This document shows positions 12,801 to 27,499 of a DNA stretch of 64,000 nt, in pieces; positions within the stretch are counted from its first letter, which is position 1; each line of letters begins with the position of its first letter. The position numbers and the translations under genes are program-made. Source of the DNA: Campylorhamphus procurvoides. Lineage: Eukaryota; Chordata; Aves; Passeriformes; Dendrocolaptidae. The notes beneath the pieces were generated by a model, which saw only the letters and a program-made list of their open reading frames with translations, had not been told where the DNA came from and ran no database searches. The stretch spans positions 1,272,695 to 1,336,694 of the forward strand of contig WBMV01003298.1 of assembly GCA_013396655.1 (NCBI GenBank), written 5' to 3'.

Positions 12801-15800
12801 CTCAAGGCTTGATTATTCTCATGAAATCTGGTCTTTCTAATCTTCATTGCTCTCAACTTCTATCTAATAAATCATTTTAGACAGGCTCAGCCTTCATGCT
12901 CACATAAACTTTATTGAGCGACACATAAAGCAGGCAAAATTTCGGTTCAGCGTGAGTCTTTGCCTGAACTATGAGTGGCTTTTGAATGAAAATGTATTTA
13001 CCATACCTAAAGTATGCACTTTCTTCATGCTGCAGTTCCAATGCTTGTTTTTGCTCCTAAAGGAGTTAATGTCCCTTACTCTTCATCTTGTGACATCAGC
13101 AGATCCACAAGACCTCAGGTTCTGCTGATTCTAAGAGAAATATGACAATATCTGCCTCTCTGCTCAAAGGTAATGTCAGAGTGTTTCCATCAGATTAATG
13201 GATTCATAATTTCCTTTACATCAGGAACGTCCAGACATGTCTTGCCTTATTGAGAGACCTGCAGCTTCTTCAAATTTCAGCCTGAAGAATGGGCCTTTTC
13301 CAAACAACTCTGCAGCTCCTCTCCCTGTCACTCCCTTGAAAAGAAAATGCTAAAGGGCTTAGTCTGGGTTCCCAGTTTCATCATGCAGGCGAGTCTTCTA
13401 GGAGTAGATTGGAGGTGGATGAGTATCCTCCAGCTTTCCCATTTTATTAAGATTGTAGGTTAACATGCATCCAACTGGGAAACAAAACAAACTTTGATTC
13501 TGATCCTGTACATAGAGTTTGAGTGCTGGGGACTTGTTCATTCTAGAGAATTTCACTGACCCTGAGGACAATCAGCATCTTACCAGACTGCACTGCAGAG
13601 CATTTTAAATAATTGTTTAAACTTGAACGTGATTTTCAGTTGACTGAAAAAGACAGTAAGTTGTATATTTCACAAACACCAGGAAAAACAAGCTTATTCT
13701 TACTGGCTTTAGAAAGAGACACTAAAATAGACCAAGATGAATACATCCTGGAATAATTTATCATGGTCATTCAGATGCAATTTCTATAAGGAAGGAAACA
13801 TAAGTAACTGAACTTTAAGGACACGAAATTGGCTTGAAGTATCAGTAACAATTTACATTTGCATTCATCTCAGTCTCCATAGGAATGCATGCTCCTCAAA
13901 GCTGTAATCAGAAGGCAAACAAACAAACAAAGATCATCCCTGTAACCAACCATGAAGTTCATTCTAATCCTAGTTTAAGTAATGCTAATATCTGTCCTGT
14001 TCCTTCTTCATCCCTAACAAAACAAAAACACAAGAATAATTAATTGTACCCAGAAAGTAGGAGGGAAAAAGTTACTTTTACCTTTAGTTAGAACTATTTT
14101 AACAAGACTATTTCCCATTCTCCCTTCATTAAAAGGCAACAGCCTACAGTGAAGTGGGACAGAGCTCAGATGATTCTTGTATTTAGCAACTGGCATCCAG
14201 GAGATTTTATTTGTTTAAAACTTGATTTTTTTTAATACATTTGAGCATTTACATAGAGTTTGGATCTATCTCACTTCAATTCAACTTCAGATTCTGAGGA
14301 TAAATTAATTAATTTCAGAAAATATATTATGATATGTTCGCCAAAAGCAAGAACGGAGTCACTCTCATGATATCCATTAACAAGTGAATATTAACAGGGG
14401 AGAAAGGTGCTGGACAGAAAGACAGAGCCTCTTACTCTGCTTCTACCACAACCAACACAAACAGTGTGGGTATTAATCACCATGCTGAAAGTCCCAGATT
14501 AGACTGTATTTTGTCTAGCAGTTTGTATCATGTTCATTCAGTCCTTCTCACGATACAAAGGCAAACAATGTTAATCAGAGCAGAAATGTAAGTTATCATC
14601 CCAGGAAGTTCACAACACCTTGATCCATGAAAGAGTTGCTGTAGAACTACAGAAAAGAATTTTAAGTCAAAACTTCAAAGGTACTTCAAACATTCCTAAC
14701 TAGTCACCTATCACAGTTTGTGGATATAAGGCTTCATACTTTTCCTCAATAATTTTTGTCTGCAAAATAAGTATAAAAATATTTACCTATTCACTGGGGT
14801 TTAACTACATTAAATCTGTGGGGAGCTCTGACAACACGATAACATGGGCATGTAAGATTTGATTGTAGCCCCTGGCTCAGGAAAATCAGGAATCTTAGTG
14901 TACAATGACTATTGATGAAACAGTCAGCCATTGTCTGATATCACACAGAGGCATAAATTTCACCACAAAAAAAGCCCATCAAACTGCAACAAGAGATAAA
15001 CCAGTTCTTCTTTCAGCACCACGAGCCTCAAAGCCCCATCCCCAAAGGCTGTGGGGGCTGTCTAAGGTGTATTTACTTGTTGGTCATAAGGGTTGGATAA
15101 CAAATAACAAGGTCATCTTGCCTAAACATAAAACACAATATAACTGCAATGAAGGACCAACAGATGACTGTTCATATTACTTGTTCTACACACAGGCTAC
15201 GCAAACTATGCAAAGATTACAATACAAAGGGTAAAATAATGGTGAATACACCAAGAGCAAGTTCTTGAGAGAACCTTGAGAAGTTTTCCTCTCCTTCTTT
15301 CTCTCTTCTTCCCCAGGAGACAAAAGAAAATGTGAGTCTGGGGGGCAACAAGACAGAGAGGAGAAAATATAGTTTATTTATATGAAACACTATAGGTTGG
15401 TATAATTAAGTATTTTAAAACTCCATCCTGAATTCCAATAAAAGAAAAAATTGCTGCTTCCTATGGCAATTTTCGCTTATTGCATTCTGTCTGTATTTTA
15501 TTCTGGTTTAGTACAGTTTTGTATGGGTATTTTTAATGTTTTTATTGTTATTATTTTTTTTTTAATTTTCATCTGCAATTAGGTCAAAGTGTAAAAACTA
15601 AGAATGTTTTCCTGAACAACAGGTGATTCAGGAGGGCAAATAATGGATCCTCATTTGAATACCTACATGTCTAAGAAGGTCCACAACTAACTGATTATAG
15701 AACCAACCCCTCTCTGTCTCTTTCACATTTAAATAATTTACAGTAACTCAAAAAAACTCCACAAGAAAAAGCTTTCCCCCTATTGTGTGTTGGCCAGAGG

Positions 15801-18800
15801 ACTTACCTGACATGTAGAGGGCAAAGGCAAATATTTATCTGCAATCTGAGTAGTTTCCATAATATTTTTTCTTCACTTTTCTAGGTGTTATTCAACATCC
15901 CGTGTTTAGGGAGGAACTCTTGCACTCCTGAATGAGTATTCAGGCATGAACTATATTGTTCATATAGTCTCTACATTTGCTCTAGAGACCAAGTCTGGAA
16001 ACATTTCATTACAATGCTGCACATGTAATTATGTGGTGGGAATACGATAACACAAGATTGGTCGGCAGCCAAAAACTTCAGACCTTCAGTCACTCTGCTC
16101 TCTCACGGACAGCACAGACAAAACGATCTGAGTTACATGGGCACTCAGATTAAAGTTCAGGTTTTAGTATCCTCTTTGCTTTCCTGAGCCACTTTCAGGC
16201 CCTTGGCATTACCAGCATGTATTTACTATGGCTGGGTAAATAGAGAACCCAGCACATGGGAGTGATTTAAACTGTGTCATCAGTACATGGCAGCGGGCAG
16301 GGCTTTGCTTGTATAGTTCACAGCACCACACAAATTCTTTAAACAAATAAAGAGCTGTGGAGGGTGAGAAGAGGGGAAGAGACCTATACAACCCCCAGAC
16401 TTTCCATTCTCTCCCTCTCTTATTCAGAAGGCTGGCTTTTTTCCCCACAATGTGATATGCAGTCCATCAGAAACTCCTCTCCCACTGCACACACTGAGGT
16501 ACCACGATGCCCACATTTCAGGAGCGTCTTGGCAATGCAGAGGCAGCTCTAGAACACCTGGACAGAGAACATAATCTGTTTTTAATAGATGCAGTCCCCT
16601 TTCGTATGAGGTGTATTAACCCTTTGTGCCTATCAATTCTTGATGCAAACAGGTACTGTAGTGAACAGAGTCCAGGCAGAAGCAGGAAGCACAGGTACCA
16701 CAGGAGGGTTGAGAACGTTGCCTTGCCCTTTTTAGAAAAACTAATGATGCATTTTTGTGTCGTTGGAGTTGCATGATGAAATGTGGCTCTAAAGAAGTAC
16801 TAGTACTTGTGAAAGTTCAAGATATCATACCATAAATCTATGTCCCCACCTCCTTTCTGGTACATAAGGCAGGCTGCTCTCCTCTGCTGCAAGTAGCACT
16901 CATCTTACGTGTGACCTTACCTTCAAGGACTCAAGAAAGACCAAAAGGAGAGGGACAGTACTGGAAGAGGGTGACACACATGAAGGTGATTTTATACTGT
17001 CTAAGAAGACATGACATGTTTCTTTATTCAATCTAATTTTTCAGTTTTTTAACATGGTGGTAGTCTACAAAAACATGTTTCACATGGACTAATATTGAAT
17101 AATACTTCAATATACTTCATATATGTTATTTAATAACTGCTTTCTTATATATAGGTTAATAATATTACCTCTCTTTTAGTTTTAGGAAACCTGAGGCAAA
17201 GTCATTCTGGATCACATTTACTCATCAGAAGACACATATTTCTATGGGGAGTTTCCCAACAGCCCTACAGTGCCCAAGATCCATTGATTTCAGTGGTTCT
17301 TTTGAAACAAGAAACGTGTTATCCTGAGGTATTAAACGGTTCTAAAAATTAGAGATGAAGGTTTCATTCAGATCCGTGTCAGAAACAGAATTAAAACCCA
17401 GAAAACTGAGAAGACCAAGTATGCCCAGAGAAACACAGGGCAAAGGTAATGTGAAACAGTTTGGGTCTTTTACTCACAACCTTTCTACTTTAAAGCCTTT
17501 TCTGGGCAGGCAGCAACAGGCCCTGAATAACAGAAGATGATAACCCCACCAGGATGTGGGGCAGACTCAAGAAAGTATCTAGAGTATCTAGTATTTATAT
17601 GTCATCCAGATCTGCAGCATGTAAAATAATTTGATTTTTTTGTCCCAGCAGCTCATGAAGAAGGAAGAGTTATTGTTCAGACAGGGAACCGAAGCAGAAA
17701 GACGAGTAACTTTCTTACAAGCCTGCAGGAAGCACACTCTGTTTAAGCAGAGTGCTGTACCACATACCATTTCCAGGTTAATTTTACACAAAGATTAGTA
17801 GTTTAGCAGCTCCCACAAGTGTCTGCAGCAGCAGCACACACCTTGTTCTCAGGATTCTGCCCCAACTTAAAGATGGATAAACATAAAGGAGCTGAAAGAC
17901 ACAGGCAACAGACAGCTGTCAGAGCCCACCAAGGAAAATGAAGGGATTTCTGAAGTCTCCTCAATGTACATCGAGTAGGAACACAAGAGGAGTGGGGAAA
18001 TTTGAATTTTGGCAGATATGATGTAGAGGAAGAGAAATTACTCCATCTTAACAGATCTAATTCCTGAGGAATTTTTAGAACTCTAATTTAATCCACATTT
18101 GTTTACAGAATTAACACTATCCTGGAGAGATAGACACATGCTAAGTAGATCTCCCTTCAGTATTAAAAAGAAAAAGAGCACCATTATCTTTCCATCCTCA
18201 TCATCATTCCTGCCTCTGTATCTCCAGCCTATGTCAGTGAAAAGACCTGTCCATTTCTAGAAAATATCATGTGAAAAAGTGTGCAAGGAAAGGAGTCGAG
18301 AAGACAACAACAGCGTGAGAATGAAGAGTGCAGTGGCGTATTTAAAGACTCACTTGTGATCCCCTAGTGCCACCTTTGGTTGGAGCTCACCAAATACGAA
18401 CAAGCTCTCAGTCGTTCCCAGGAGGGAACAAAGTTTCATTTGCTTGATGTCATTTGCAGGAAGAAAGTCCTCCAGGCTTCCCTCTTTTCTTTGAATTCCC
18501 TGAAAACCTTGGTTTTCAGGAGAAAATCAAGCACAGAATTTTTCTACTACAGTGACTTAAGTTTACCTCCTGTCTCCATGCCATGACTGAAGTGCCCCCA
18601 AAACTGGCTGGAAGGGGCTCACTTGATTTTTGTGACAGCATTCCCCGTTACATGGGGAAGAGGTATATGCATATAACCTATTCTGAGAGGTTCACACAGT
18701 AATGTTTGAAAAAGGAGGAGAAAGAACCAAAAAACCCTTCTGGCCTGCGGATTTTTGTATGTACTAGTCCATGTTTAGAGCCTTTTAAACTGGTTGGCAG

Positions 18801-18900
18801 GGAGGGGTTAGAAGCAGAAGGTATGAGAGGAGGATTGTAAAGTACATCAGTGACCTTGCAGGTGGGAGTGCCCCCTGCCAAAGCAGTGCAAGGAGGAGGC
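9860..18900. other. Non-coding sequence
   Basis: No gene is supported. A perfect donor-like string on the minus strand (CAG followed by GTAAGT near 15.81 kb) has no convincing exon upstream of it. The open frame of 109 codons at 14905-15234 has no recognised domain. The CTTCC repeat at 10343 is the only clear simple repeat; the rest is ordinary AT-rich sequence. Confidence 0.55.
10343..10363. repeat. (CTTCC)n microsatellite
   Basis: About four tandem CTTCC units, a polypyrimidine tract. Probably a neutral simple repeat. Confidence 0.75.
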
Positions 18901-19075
18901 CAGTGGTGCTCCAGGTGTAGTGGTGGCTGCACCTGAGGTACCCCTGTACCTCTGCCCAGGGGTTGCTTTGGGGATCTCCCAATTGGTGAGGCAGCAGAAA
19001 CACATTTACTCTTTGTGTTTTACCCCTGGTTTGGGGTTTGGGGCTGTCCCGGCTCTCGGGCTGCGCTCACTCACT
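18900..19075. other. GC-richer, CpG-containing patch
   Basis: This stretch is clearly richer in G and C than its surroundings. It ends in a short segment with several CpGs (CCCGGCTCTCGGGCTGCGC at about 19048-19066). CpGs are depleted elsewhere in the window. It could be a fragment of a younger insertion such as a long terminal repeat, or a small unmethylated regulatory patch. I do not recognise a family and see no gene. Confidence 0.35.
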
Positions 19076-19387
19076 CAGGGCTAAACCATCAGAGCATGTA
19101 AAATGCTCCAGGAAAGTCAATGCAACAATTTTAGCAGGGTTTCAGCAACTTGCTGTTGCCAAGAATTAGGCCCAGGAGCATAACAAAGACAGTTGTTTAA
19201 ACCCATTAATAAGAGTGCACTTCTACCACCTCAGTACTGTAGTGGTGACGGACTGAAAGCCCTTTCAAACATACATGTAGGTGGTCTGCTTCATGATGCA
19301 GAAAACAAAGAAGACAGTTAATTGAAAAGAAAAATTAAATAGGTTGATATAGATATACCTATAGCCATAGAAACATGATACATGAAA

Positions 19388-19480
19388 AATATATACAGAT
19401 ATGCGTATATATATTTATGCATATTTGCAAATATGCCCATATGGATCTATGTATATACAAAAAAATGTGTATACATGCAA
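19388..19480. repeat. AT-rich alternating low-complexity region
   Basis: Interspersed TATA, GTATAC and ATGCAT runs form a purine-pyrimidine alternating region, probably a decayed AT/GT microsatellite. Confidence 0.6.
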
Positions 19481-22400
19481 ACACAAGACACACAGGAGGC
19501 GTATACAGTTATTTCAACAGGATATAAAGGGTTACCTTAGAAAGCAGGCCAAAAGCTTTATAGTACATAAAAGTCACCCTTTGAAATATCAAGCCAAACA
19601 GCCATCTAGAAGCTCGTGTACCTGCCAGCTGCTCTTTTAAAGCTTCAAGTTAACAGTTGCTGAAAGAGGCCCTTCAGGCTTCCTTCCCTGCTGAGAATCA
19701 GGCAAACTTCACGTCCAGAGAGCTCCAGTAGTCAGAATGTTCTTCTGTAGTGGTAGTGTTGCACCACTGAAACAAATGGGTTTACTTCACTGCTAGTACA
19801 ACTGGGTATTTAGGGAGAACTTGGCTTTTGCAAGGTTATTATCCGCTCTGTGTTGCCAGAAACCAATTTGTGGTTTTTGCAAGAATGGTCATACTGCACC
19901 ATGGGGTTTTCAGGCAGGGTTAAAGAGTCAAGCAACAGCTCCTCATCTTTCTTCTTCTGATCCTACTCTTAGCATTTTTAATCCCTTAGTGAGGAAGAGG
20001 AAACGGAGCAGAAAAAAAAGTTTTTACTACTAATGTATAGCAGAGTGTCATTTGCAGAACGTATTATCTGTAAATTAGGAAAAATAGGGATACTGCTATT
20101 CCAGGTGTGCCTTTTCACATCCTACTGAAACACTTTTGCCACCGTTTTAGCTCCTGGCAACTTCACTTTTCATCCCCAGACTGTTGTCCTTTGCTTCCTC
20201 TTTTCTGGAGGCAGCACCTACTACTCTGGCAGTGGGTGCCTCACACAGCTACCATCCATCTGTTCTCATTCTTGCACAGAACTGCTGCAAAATGTATCCT
20301 GAAGAAGCCTCAGGCTATTTTACTTGGTGCCCTAGTAATGATGTTCTCTTATGTGAGCACTTGAGAAAGATGACAGGTTGACTCTAATCTACTCCATGCA
20401 GGTGCCATTTGAATTTTAATTATCCCTAGTTAAAAATTCTACTTTCAGGCCATCTTTCTTTATATTTGAACTTAAGATGACAAATTTCATATGAGTAGAT
20501 TCATTCCTGGTGACAGTAGACAGCTAATAGAGACATCTAAGTTAGGATCCTAATCAGCAGAAAGAGCAGAGTGTTTCTCTCTCTCCAGTGACTGTGAGCA
20601 GGGCTCAGGTAAAAGCCTGAAACTGGCTCAGGTGAATCCAGGCTGTATTCTCTGCTCCTCCTTTGAAGAGAGACAATCCTGCTCAGGCAGAGTTGTTCCC
20701 TCAGGAATTCTCAGGGAAAGTGGAACTTGAAGAGGACACTGCTGTTGCCAGGGGCAAACAGGATGGGACGTTATGCTTTTATGGTCTCTGGTAGAGAAAG
20801 GGCATATCTTTGCCTGGCTATCCTCAAGTTACCACAAATACGGTCACAGAGTATGGAATACAAGGAAGCACAACTTGTAGAGCCATTAAAGCTCAAAGCA
20901 ATTCAAATCCCATAAAATTACCTTATTTCTGTCACAGGTACCTTGTACTGACCATAGTCCTGCAAAATATGGTCATAGTCTGATATAGCCAAAACATAGC
21001 TGAGATGTACTATAGTAACTTGTCTGCCTCATTTTAGGGAAGAATTTAGGTACTTCTGTGCGGTTTTCAATTTTATTTTAAAGGTAATGCTATTTCTGTA
21101 GCCTGGCTAATGATTCCAGAGCTCAGTTCAATACAAAGTGTCCAGATGTCACTAGTCGCTAGTCCTGTATGCAAAATACAAGGAGAGGGGGAGAAAAAAC
21201 TAAAACCAGTTTATAATAATTGGTATTTCCAGACTATGATCTTGGCATCTCTTTAAACCCATTTATAATTGTTTGCTACCTGTTCCTGAATATGAATAGG
21301 CTAGTTCACCCGTGAAGGGTGAGCGCTGCATCCCTTCCCTGCTTATGAAAGATCCATAACTCACAAGGGCTGCAAGGCCAGAGTAAGTGGCAAAGATTTG
21401 TCTTTCTTTTCTTTCCTCTAAGCAAGTCAAAGAATCATAACCACCCTTCATGGATGAGACAGTCTATTTGTTCTTCTTTGGTTTTATTTCTTTTAAATTA
21501 AAGGTTTTTTTAAAAAGGGACTGGACCCTGGCATCAGACAGTAAACAGAAGGCTGGTGATAGATCTGGATAAATTAAAATACTTTTTAAAAAATACTGTA
21601 TTGCCACCATTATTTGGGCTTTTCTTTCAGATATATTTTCACCACAGTGAATAACAAAAGCACCACTGAAGGCAATGTTTGGTTTGACCAGACATTAAAT
21701 ATATTCTTTCATTTGGCAGTGTATTTATAATTTACTTTTTAAAAAACTAAATTCCAATCCAACATTTTGTTTCAATTACTTATTCTACAGAGTAGATAAT
21801 GAGAAAGGAGGCAAAGCTTTGAAAGCACAGCAATGTGAATATCAAAGGACATCTGAAAAGTGGCACAATCATGGAAAAGGAAAGCAGCCCGACTCTAGAA
21901 GCAAAAAGGGACAGTAATGCAGGAAGTCAGAAGCACAGAACAGGTCGCACACTGGAGTTTGAGGCTGCCCTCCTACCTTGTCTCCTTGGGCAGCACCACA
22001 CTGACCCCTACAAGCCACTCACATCACCCTGCAGGAACTGACACAGGTCCCGGCAGGATACCCAGCTCGAAGTCTGGAATATCGCACTGTCCTATCCCTA
22101 AAGCCCACTGGGAATTCATGGCAGAAATACTTTACCATGACAGTGCAGACAACTCCCTGCACAATCCCAGTTCCCTTAAAAGATATATATGGAAATGCTA
22201 CCCCTGCAATAAAAATCAGGGGCAGGTATTGAATTGTACTTACCAGACGTTTTTTGACATTGTACTCTACCTCTTATTTTATTTCTACCAGAGGTATTTT
22301 GAACATGTCAAACATCCAAGAGCTGCCAGACACTTAGATTTATTTTGTCACCTTAACAGGTTTCCTCCTCACCAAGATCTCAGCTACAACCTTTCTCTCC

Positions 22401-23752
22401 CCAAGCTACACTGGCCCTAAATGCTGAACCCAAAAGATGGAGTGCTGGGTGTAAAAATCAATATTATGTCACCCTGCAGAGCTAAAAATGGGAGCTTTTC
22501 CCTCAAGTGATTAAATGTTTCCAGTTTCCCAAAGGGTTTCAGTGAGTTTTCTTCCAGCCCTGAAGGTCCCAAGATTTTAAAGTGACATTTTAACTATCCT
22601 TACAGGAAATGCATATTTCTTATATGAACAGGTTTTAAAACCTCAGGGAGCATATCGTGAAAGGATATACACAGCTTTTACAGCACAACAAATTAGTTAC
22701 TCTTCATCGTTCTATTAGTTGTACACAGCTGATTAGGTCAGCTGCTTTCTTCATCTGGCATAGGTACTCATACTGTCAAAGATCAGGGTGCTTTACACAC
22801 ACAGCTGCAGCAAAGTATTCCCATAAAATGTTAAGGTATTTGTAAAATAGTCACCTTCCCAAATAATCTATTAGATGCAGTACGAATGGAATGTAAATTC
22901 TTTTGCCAGCAATACCCCTGGAAAGAGCATTGGTAAATCTGTAACCTACATTTCCCCTTTATTCTTTCATCTTCAGTTGTCACTTGTTCATTAGTAACTT
23001 TTACACTTCAAGTGAAATATCTTTGTCTAATTCTTGATCAAAGGCAGAGTAGTTTTGGAACTTAAAAAAAGGAGTAGAAAAACATGTAAGTTAAAATTTT
23101 CAATTTTTTCAGTACTGAAAAAACCCACATTTTTACTACCTTTTATCCCCAATATACAGCAGAACATTGGTGGCACAAGTAAGGAGCTTTCAGCTCAGCA
23201 CAGTTTTTCTATGTGCAAGAGAACTAACAAAATTTCATTTCTTACAGGTTTGTGTCCTTTATTGCTGCCAAAGAAAATATAAAGTAGCTGAATTCTTTCT
23301 GCCCTCTTATCCCTTGGCAATAATTTGTGTTTCTTTCCTCTACCTAGCTACCAGTTTCCAAATTCTAAACCGCTACTACAGTTAAGTGAAATTCAAACAT
23401 GCATTACTACAAATAAAATAAAAATGTTTTGCTATAAATCTCTTTCATCCGCCTTCACCTTCAGAGGACTTGTAGTTCCACTGGCTTCACTCTCAGTTCC
23501 CAGAAGTAATTGGGATCCGTAAGTGCCCTTCACTTCCCATAATGCATTTATACTAAAATTATACTAAATCTCGGGTTGCTCTGTGGAAATTTATTAGAGC
23601 TGATACAACAACCATCAGCCCAGGAAATAAGCACAATCCATCCATTTCTGTTAGACAATGCTCACTGCTGCAGCAAGAAAAAAAAACCCATGCAAGGAAC
23701 ATTAGTACACTACAAAAGCCTTTAATTTACACAATTCTTTAATGCCTCTACC

Positions 23753-23766
23753 TATTATTATTATTA
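23753..23766. repeat. (TTA)n microsatellite
   Basis: Between four and five trinucleotide TTA/ATT units followed by an AT-rich stretch. Confidence 0.7.
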
Positions 23767-26700
23767 CTGTAATTAAATATTTGCATCATCTACATACTAA
23801 GGCTGAATTTGTCTTTATTTCTTAACCAAATCAGATTGTTATGATGAGCTTATTTTCTATTCCTAATTCCTTAAAAAAAGGCAAAGAATTCAAACACCTT
23901 GCAAGATATTTTGGAAGTTTTCCCAATTAGTCAAGGATTTCCTCAAGATAAATTTTCAGCCCTTTCAAAAGGGGGAACAACCATAGGCTTGGTATGTATA
24001 TATGACATACAGAAAGTGGATCTCTGAATGTCTGTGCCAACATTATTTCAAAAGCCTGTTGAGATAATAAAGATCAGCATTGTAACTTCCGTATCTATTT
24101 CCTTTCTCCATTTCAGCATGAATTTTAAGTAATAATAAAGAATTACAGAACTCCTATTTCTATGAAATACTCAATCCCTAGTAAAAACTAGAACCACTCT
24201 AGTTGCCTGCTGTCAGAGCTCCTTATTTGTGATATCTCAGCAAACTGTAGTGGAAATGATCACACAAAGAAGGTAATTATTATTTTTCCCTCTAAATTAT
24301 AAACAAAAACATGTTATTTCCTATTAAATAAGAATCTTGTAAGCATCTTTAGTAGTAACAAAGCCCCAAAGATGTAAACAGGGGCGTGAAACAAGGTGTA
24401 AACCTCTACATTCTTCCCTCCAGAATGTATTTCCTAAACTATTTTTCAAAGTTACACCAAATATCAATGATGCTTAGACCCTAGAGCTGTAGGCTACTAT
24501 GCCTTTTATAGAATGAAAATTATTGTTCTCTGTATGTACTGGGAAGAATTAAGAGCCTCAAGTCACTTCAGGCACTGCTTGCCAGACTTCCTGCAACCAG
24601 GCTGTTATATTTTTTAGATGACACATTCTGTGGGTTTGGAGAAACAGATACCTCAGGCAAACAGGCACATAAAGTAAAGCCCAACTTCTTGTCTCATTAG
24701 AGGACTGTATTTCTGAATCCAACCACATCTCCCTTCTGGCATGCCTTTTCTTAAGTTAAATAACCACCTTCCAGCCATAATGAGACAAACAATTACTAAA
24801 TGTGATTTTATTCAAATCAAAGATGGTCCACATAGAACTTCCAGCTACAAGCAGCACTTTTGCTATGAGAATGTTTAATTCTTTAAGAGCTGTTTGACAT
24901 ATGAATGTGATGAACAGATCACAGGAGGATGGGTTTTGTTAGTATATAAACACAATGATTAGGAGTTAGCTATGTCTCATTTTCTTCCAAGAATTTCCAG
25001 CTAAGTTTTACTGAAGAAAGCAAATAAAGATGTAAAGATGAAAATTTCTTCTGCAATCTTCTCAGGACTTAGCTAGTCTATTTTTCTCCTTACTGTCTAT
25101 GAACAGAATTACATTTGTGAAAAATAATGAATTAATTTTCCATTCACCATTCAAATTCTCCAGGCTGAATTCTCCCAGGCACCCTCCACTGCTTTGCTCA
25201 ACACCACTACATTACCCTGACAGCCCTGAGAAGACCCACGCTGTACATAATGGCACAGAGCAGCCAGTTGGTATCTTTAATTAGGCACTAAATATCCCTA
25301 TATCCACTTGTGTCAGGACGAGAGGACTGAGGTCAGACATTCATCCCATAATGTTACACACACACAGCTTGATTTATGTGCCAAACTGCTTAGCTGTCAC
25401 TGAGCTACACCTTCCATACAGGCCAACTATACCAGACAACTCTGTTTCAACACTATCAAGCTTGCTAAAGCAATGAGAGCCTCAGTTAATGTAAGATGTA
25501 TTTCTTATTATCGCCTAAGAATGCACATTTCTAATTATCTTGGATCATATTTTTGACACTACTTAATCAAAAGGTCCTCATCTGAGTTGTATCTATTCAT
25601 CATGCATGACATTGCTTTACTTTTGATTTATATTCACATAATTACTGTTATGATTTGATATACACATATATAAAGCATAAATGTTTTACCAGCATAAACA
25701 GCACCATTACATGCTATATTTGTTACATGAAACACTTCGTAATTGACTGCTAAATGCTACAAAGTTAAATTTTCCTTTCCCTGAAAAGAATCATGAAGTC
25801 CAAATATATATATGCAAAAATAAGGGTGCTGCCAATGGATTTAGGTAAATACTGTATAGCACAAAATACTCATTGCTGGCATCAGCTGTATTTTAGTTCT
25901 GTCTAAGGCTGTTAAAGCTTCTTTTTAAAAATATAACTAGTTTTAAAGGAATTAACCAATTTCCCAAAGGTCACTCCTGTGAAAAAGTACTATAGCTGCC
26001 ATGAGAACACTAAACTTAAAACATTTTAAAAGGATTTAACAAGAAAGCTTTATTACTGAAAAGAAATTTTTGGCTGTTATTGTGATAATGTGAATATCAG
26101 ACATGTGCACACAAACACATCCATTCAGAGTGTTACACAAAATTTCCATAATCATCCCCTAAATTCTGCTCCCTTTTCAGAACAGGCAATTGTAAAAACA
26201 CAAAGGTAATTCAATTCCAAATTGTAATTTTGCTATCACAACACAAGTTATTTCCAGACGCAAACAGAAAAGGCTATTTGTGCCTAATTATTATTAGCAT
26301 ACACTAGCACATTACCTACTGCTTGTAAGTGCTGAGTAACTGTCATAGTATGTACATTGCTAAGGTATGCACAATTAGGTAATTTCTATATGAATAAAGT
26401 ACTCAATTTCTCAATTCTTTACTGTATATTCCGTAAATCACACATTATTGCTTGTTAAGGAACTCTGTACAGTTGCCAGAGGTGATAGCTAGAATTAAGA
26501 CTTGTTTATTTAGTGCAGGAAGTTAATGTGAAAGTTTTATAAAACAATACTCACTACTGATCATTAGCTTATTGGAATGATTTTCAAAGGATATCAAAAC
26601 AGAGTAGAAAGTGTTTATTTTGTTTTGGTTTTATATAAAAAGGGGAGGAATGAATATTACACTAATTACTTGAGATATTTGGTATAAAAAGTTTATTTTC

Positions 26701-27499
26701 TGAACTGCTGTGCATTTTTTAAAGTTAATTGTGCCATAAATCAGAACTGTATAATACATTTAAAGTGTCTAAATATGCTCTGAGTGCAGACTCTAAAAGA
26801 AGTTTTCCAAAATCTATATGCTGAGCCAGATGCAGGAATTGATCCCACTACTCTAAAGATTCAAGTTTAAAGGTGTGTTTTTTGGTTTGTTTGCCAGACC
26901 CAGCATCTTGCCAGGCAAACTAAGTAATATTCGCACTGTACAAATCCCAATTAATACTTCACAGATATAAACTAGGATTAGTTTTAAACTGACTATGCAG
27001 ATTTTGCATCATCATTTGAGTCCTCTTGCTGAAGGCTGTCGTACAGATGCTTCACTAGAATACATCTGGCTGTTACCCTGTGGAAAATGCTGGGAAATGC
27101 AGGCAGAGAAAGCAGCAAACAAGCAATAACATGGGGCCAGCATGCCTGGTGTCTGAGACAGCTAAGCAGTGGAATTAGTCTAGACATGCAGCATGGGAGT
27201 TTCTAGTTGAGCATCCCAACCATTCCAAACTATTTTAAAAGTTTCCCGCTTGAGAAGCAGAGATCCAGTCATTAATATGCTTTTATTTCAAAGACAGATT
27301 CTGTTTCCTAAATGTTCCCCTTTGAAAGAAGAGGGAATATCCTGTCTGAGAGACCCATTCCAATCAATGCCCTAATTAGTTAGGATTCTTTCCTTGAAAA
27401 TGATTTTTCATTTTAGAAATGTCATTTCTTTAAAAATCAAAGCTACTCTGCAGAAATGCATTGCTTTCAAAAAATTAAGGTCTGGCACGAATTAAGTCA

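Larger units (their letters stand above)
19085..27480. other. Non-coding sequence
   Basis: No gene is supported. It includes AT-rich alternating sequence at 19388-19480, a short TTA array at 23753-23766, and the longest ATG-initiated frame of the window (167 codons at 21917-22420). That frame has no recognised domain and no exon boundaries. No transposon is identifiable by eye. Confidence 0.5.

Noticed and set aside
15790..15870. Perfect CAG/GTAAGT donor on the minus strand
   Set aside because: The only nearby acceptors would give a micro-exon of about 32 bases with poor pyrimidine tract, so it is probably a chance match.
18365..18390. GTGCCACCTTTGG as a CTCF insulator site
   Set aside because: The first half fits the motif but three core positions in the second half do not.
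21917..22420. Longest ATG-initiated frame of the window (167 codons, plus strand)
   Set aside because: No recognisable domain, no splice or promoter context and no low-complexity explanation. In 64 kb read in six frames, one frame of this size is not surprising.
25150..25200. TTCTCCAGGCTGAA string as a CR1 fragment
   Set aside because: Only about 14 bases fit the CR1 string and the flanks do not continue the match.
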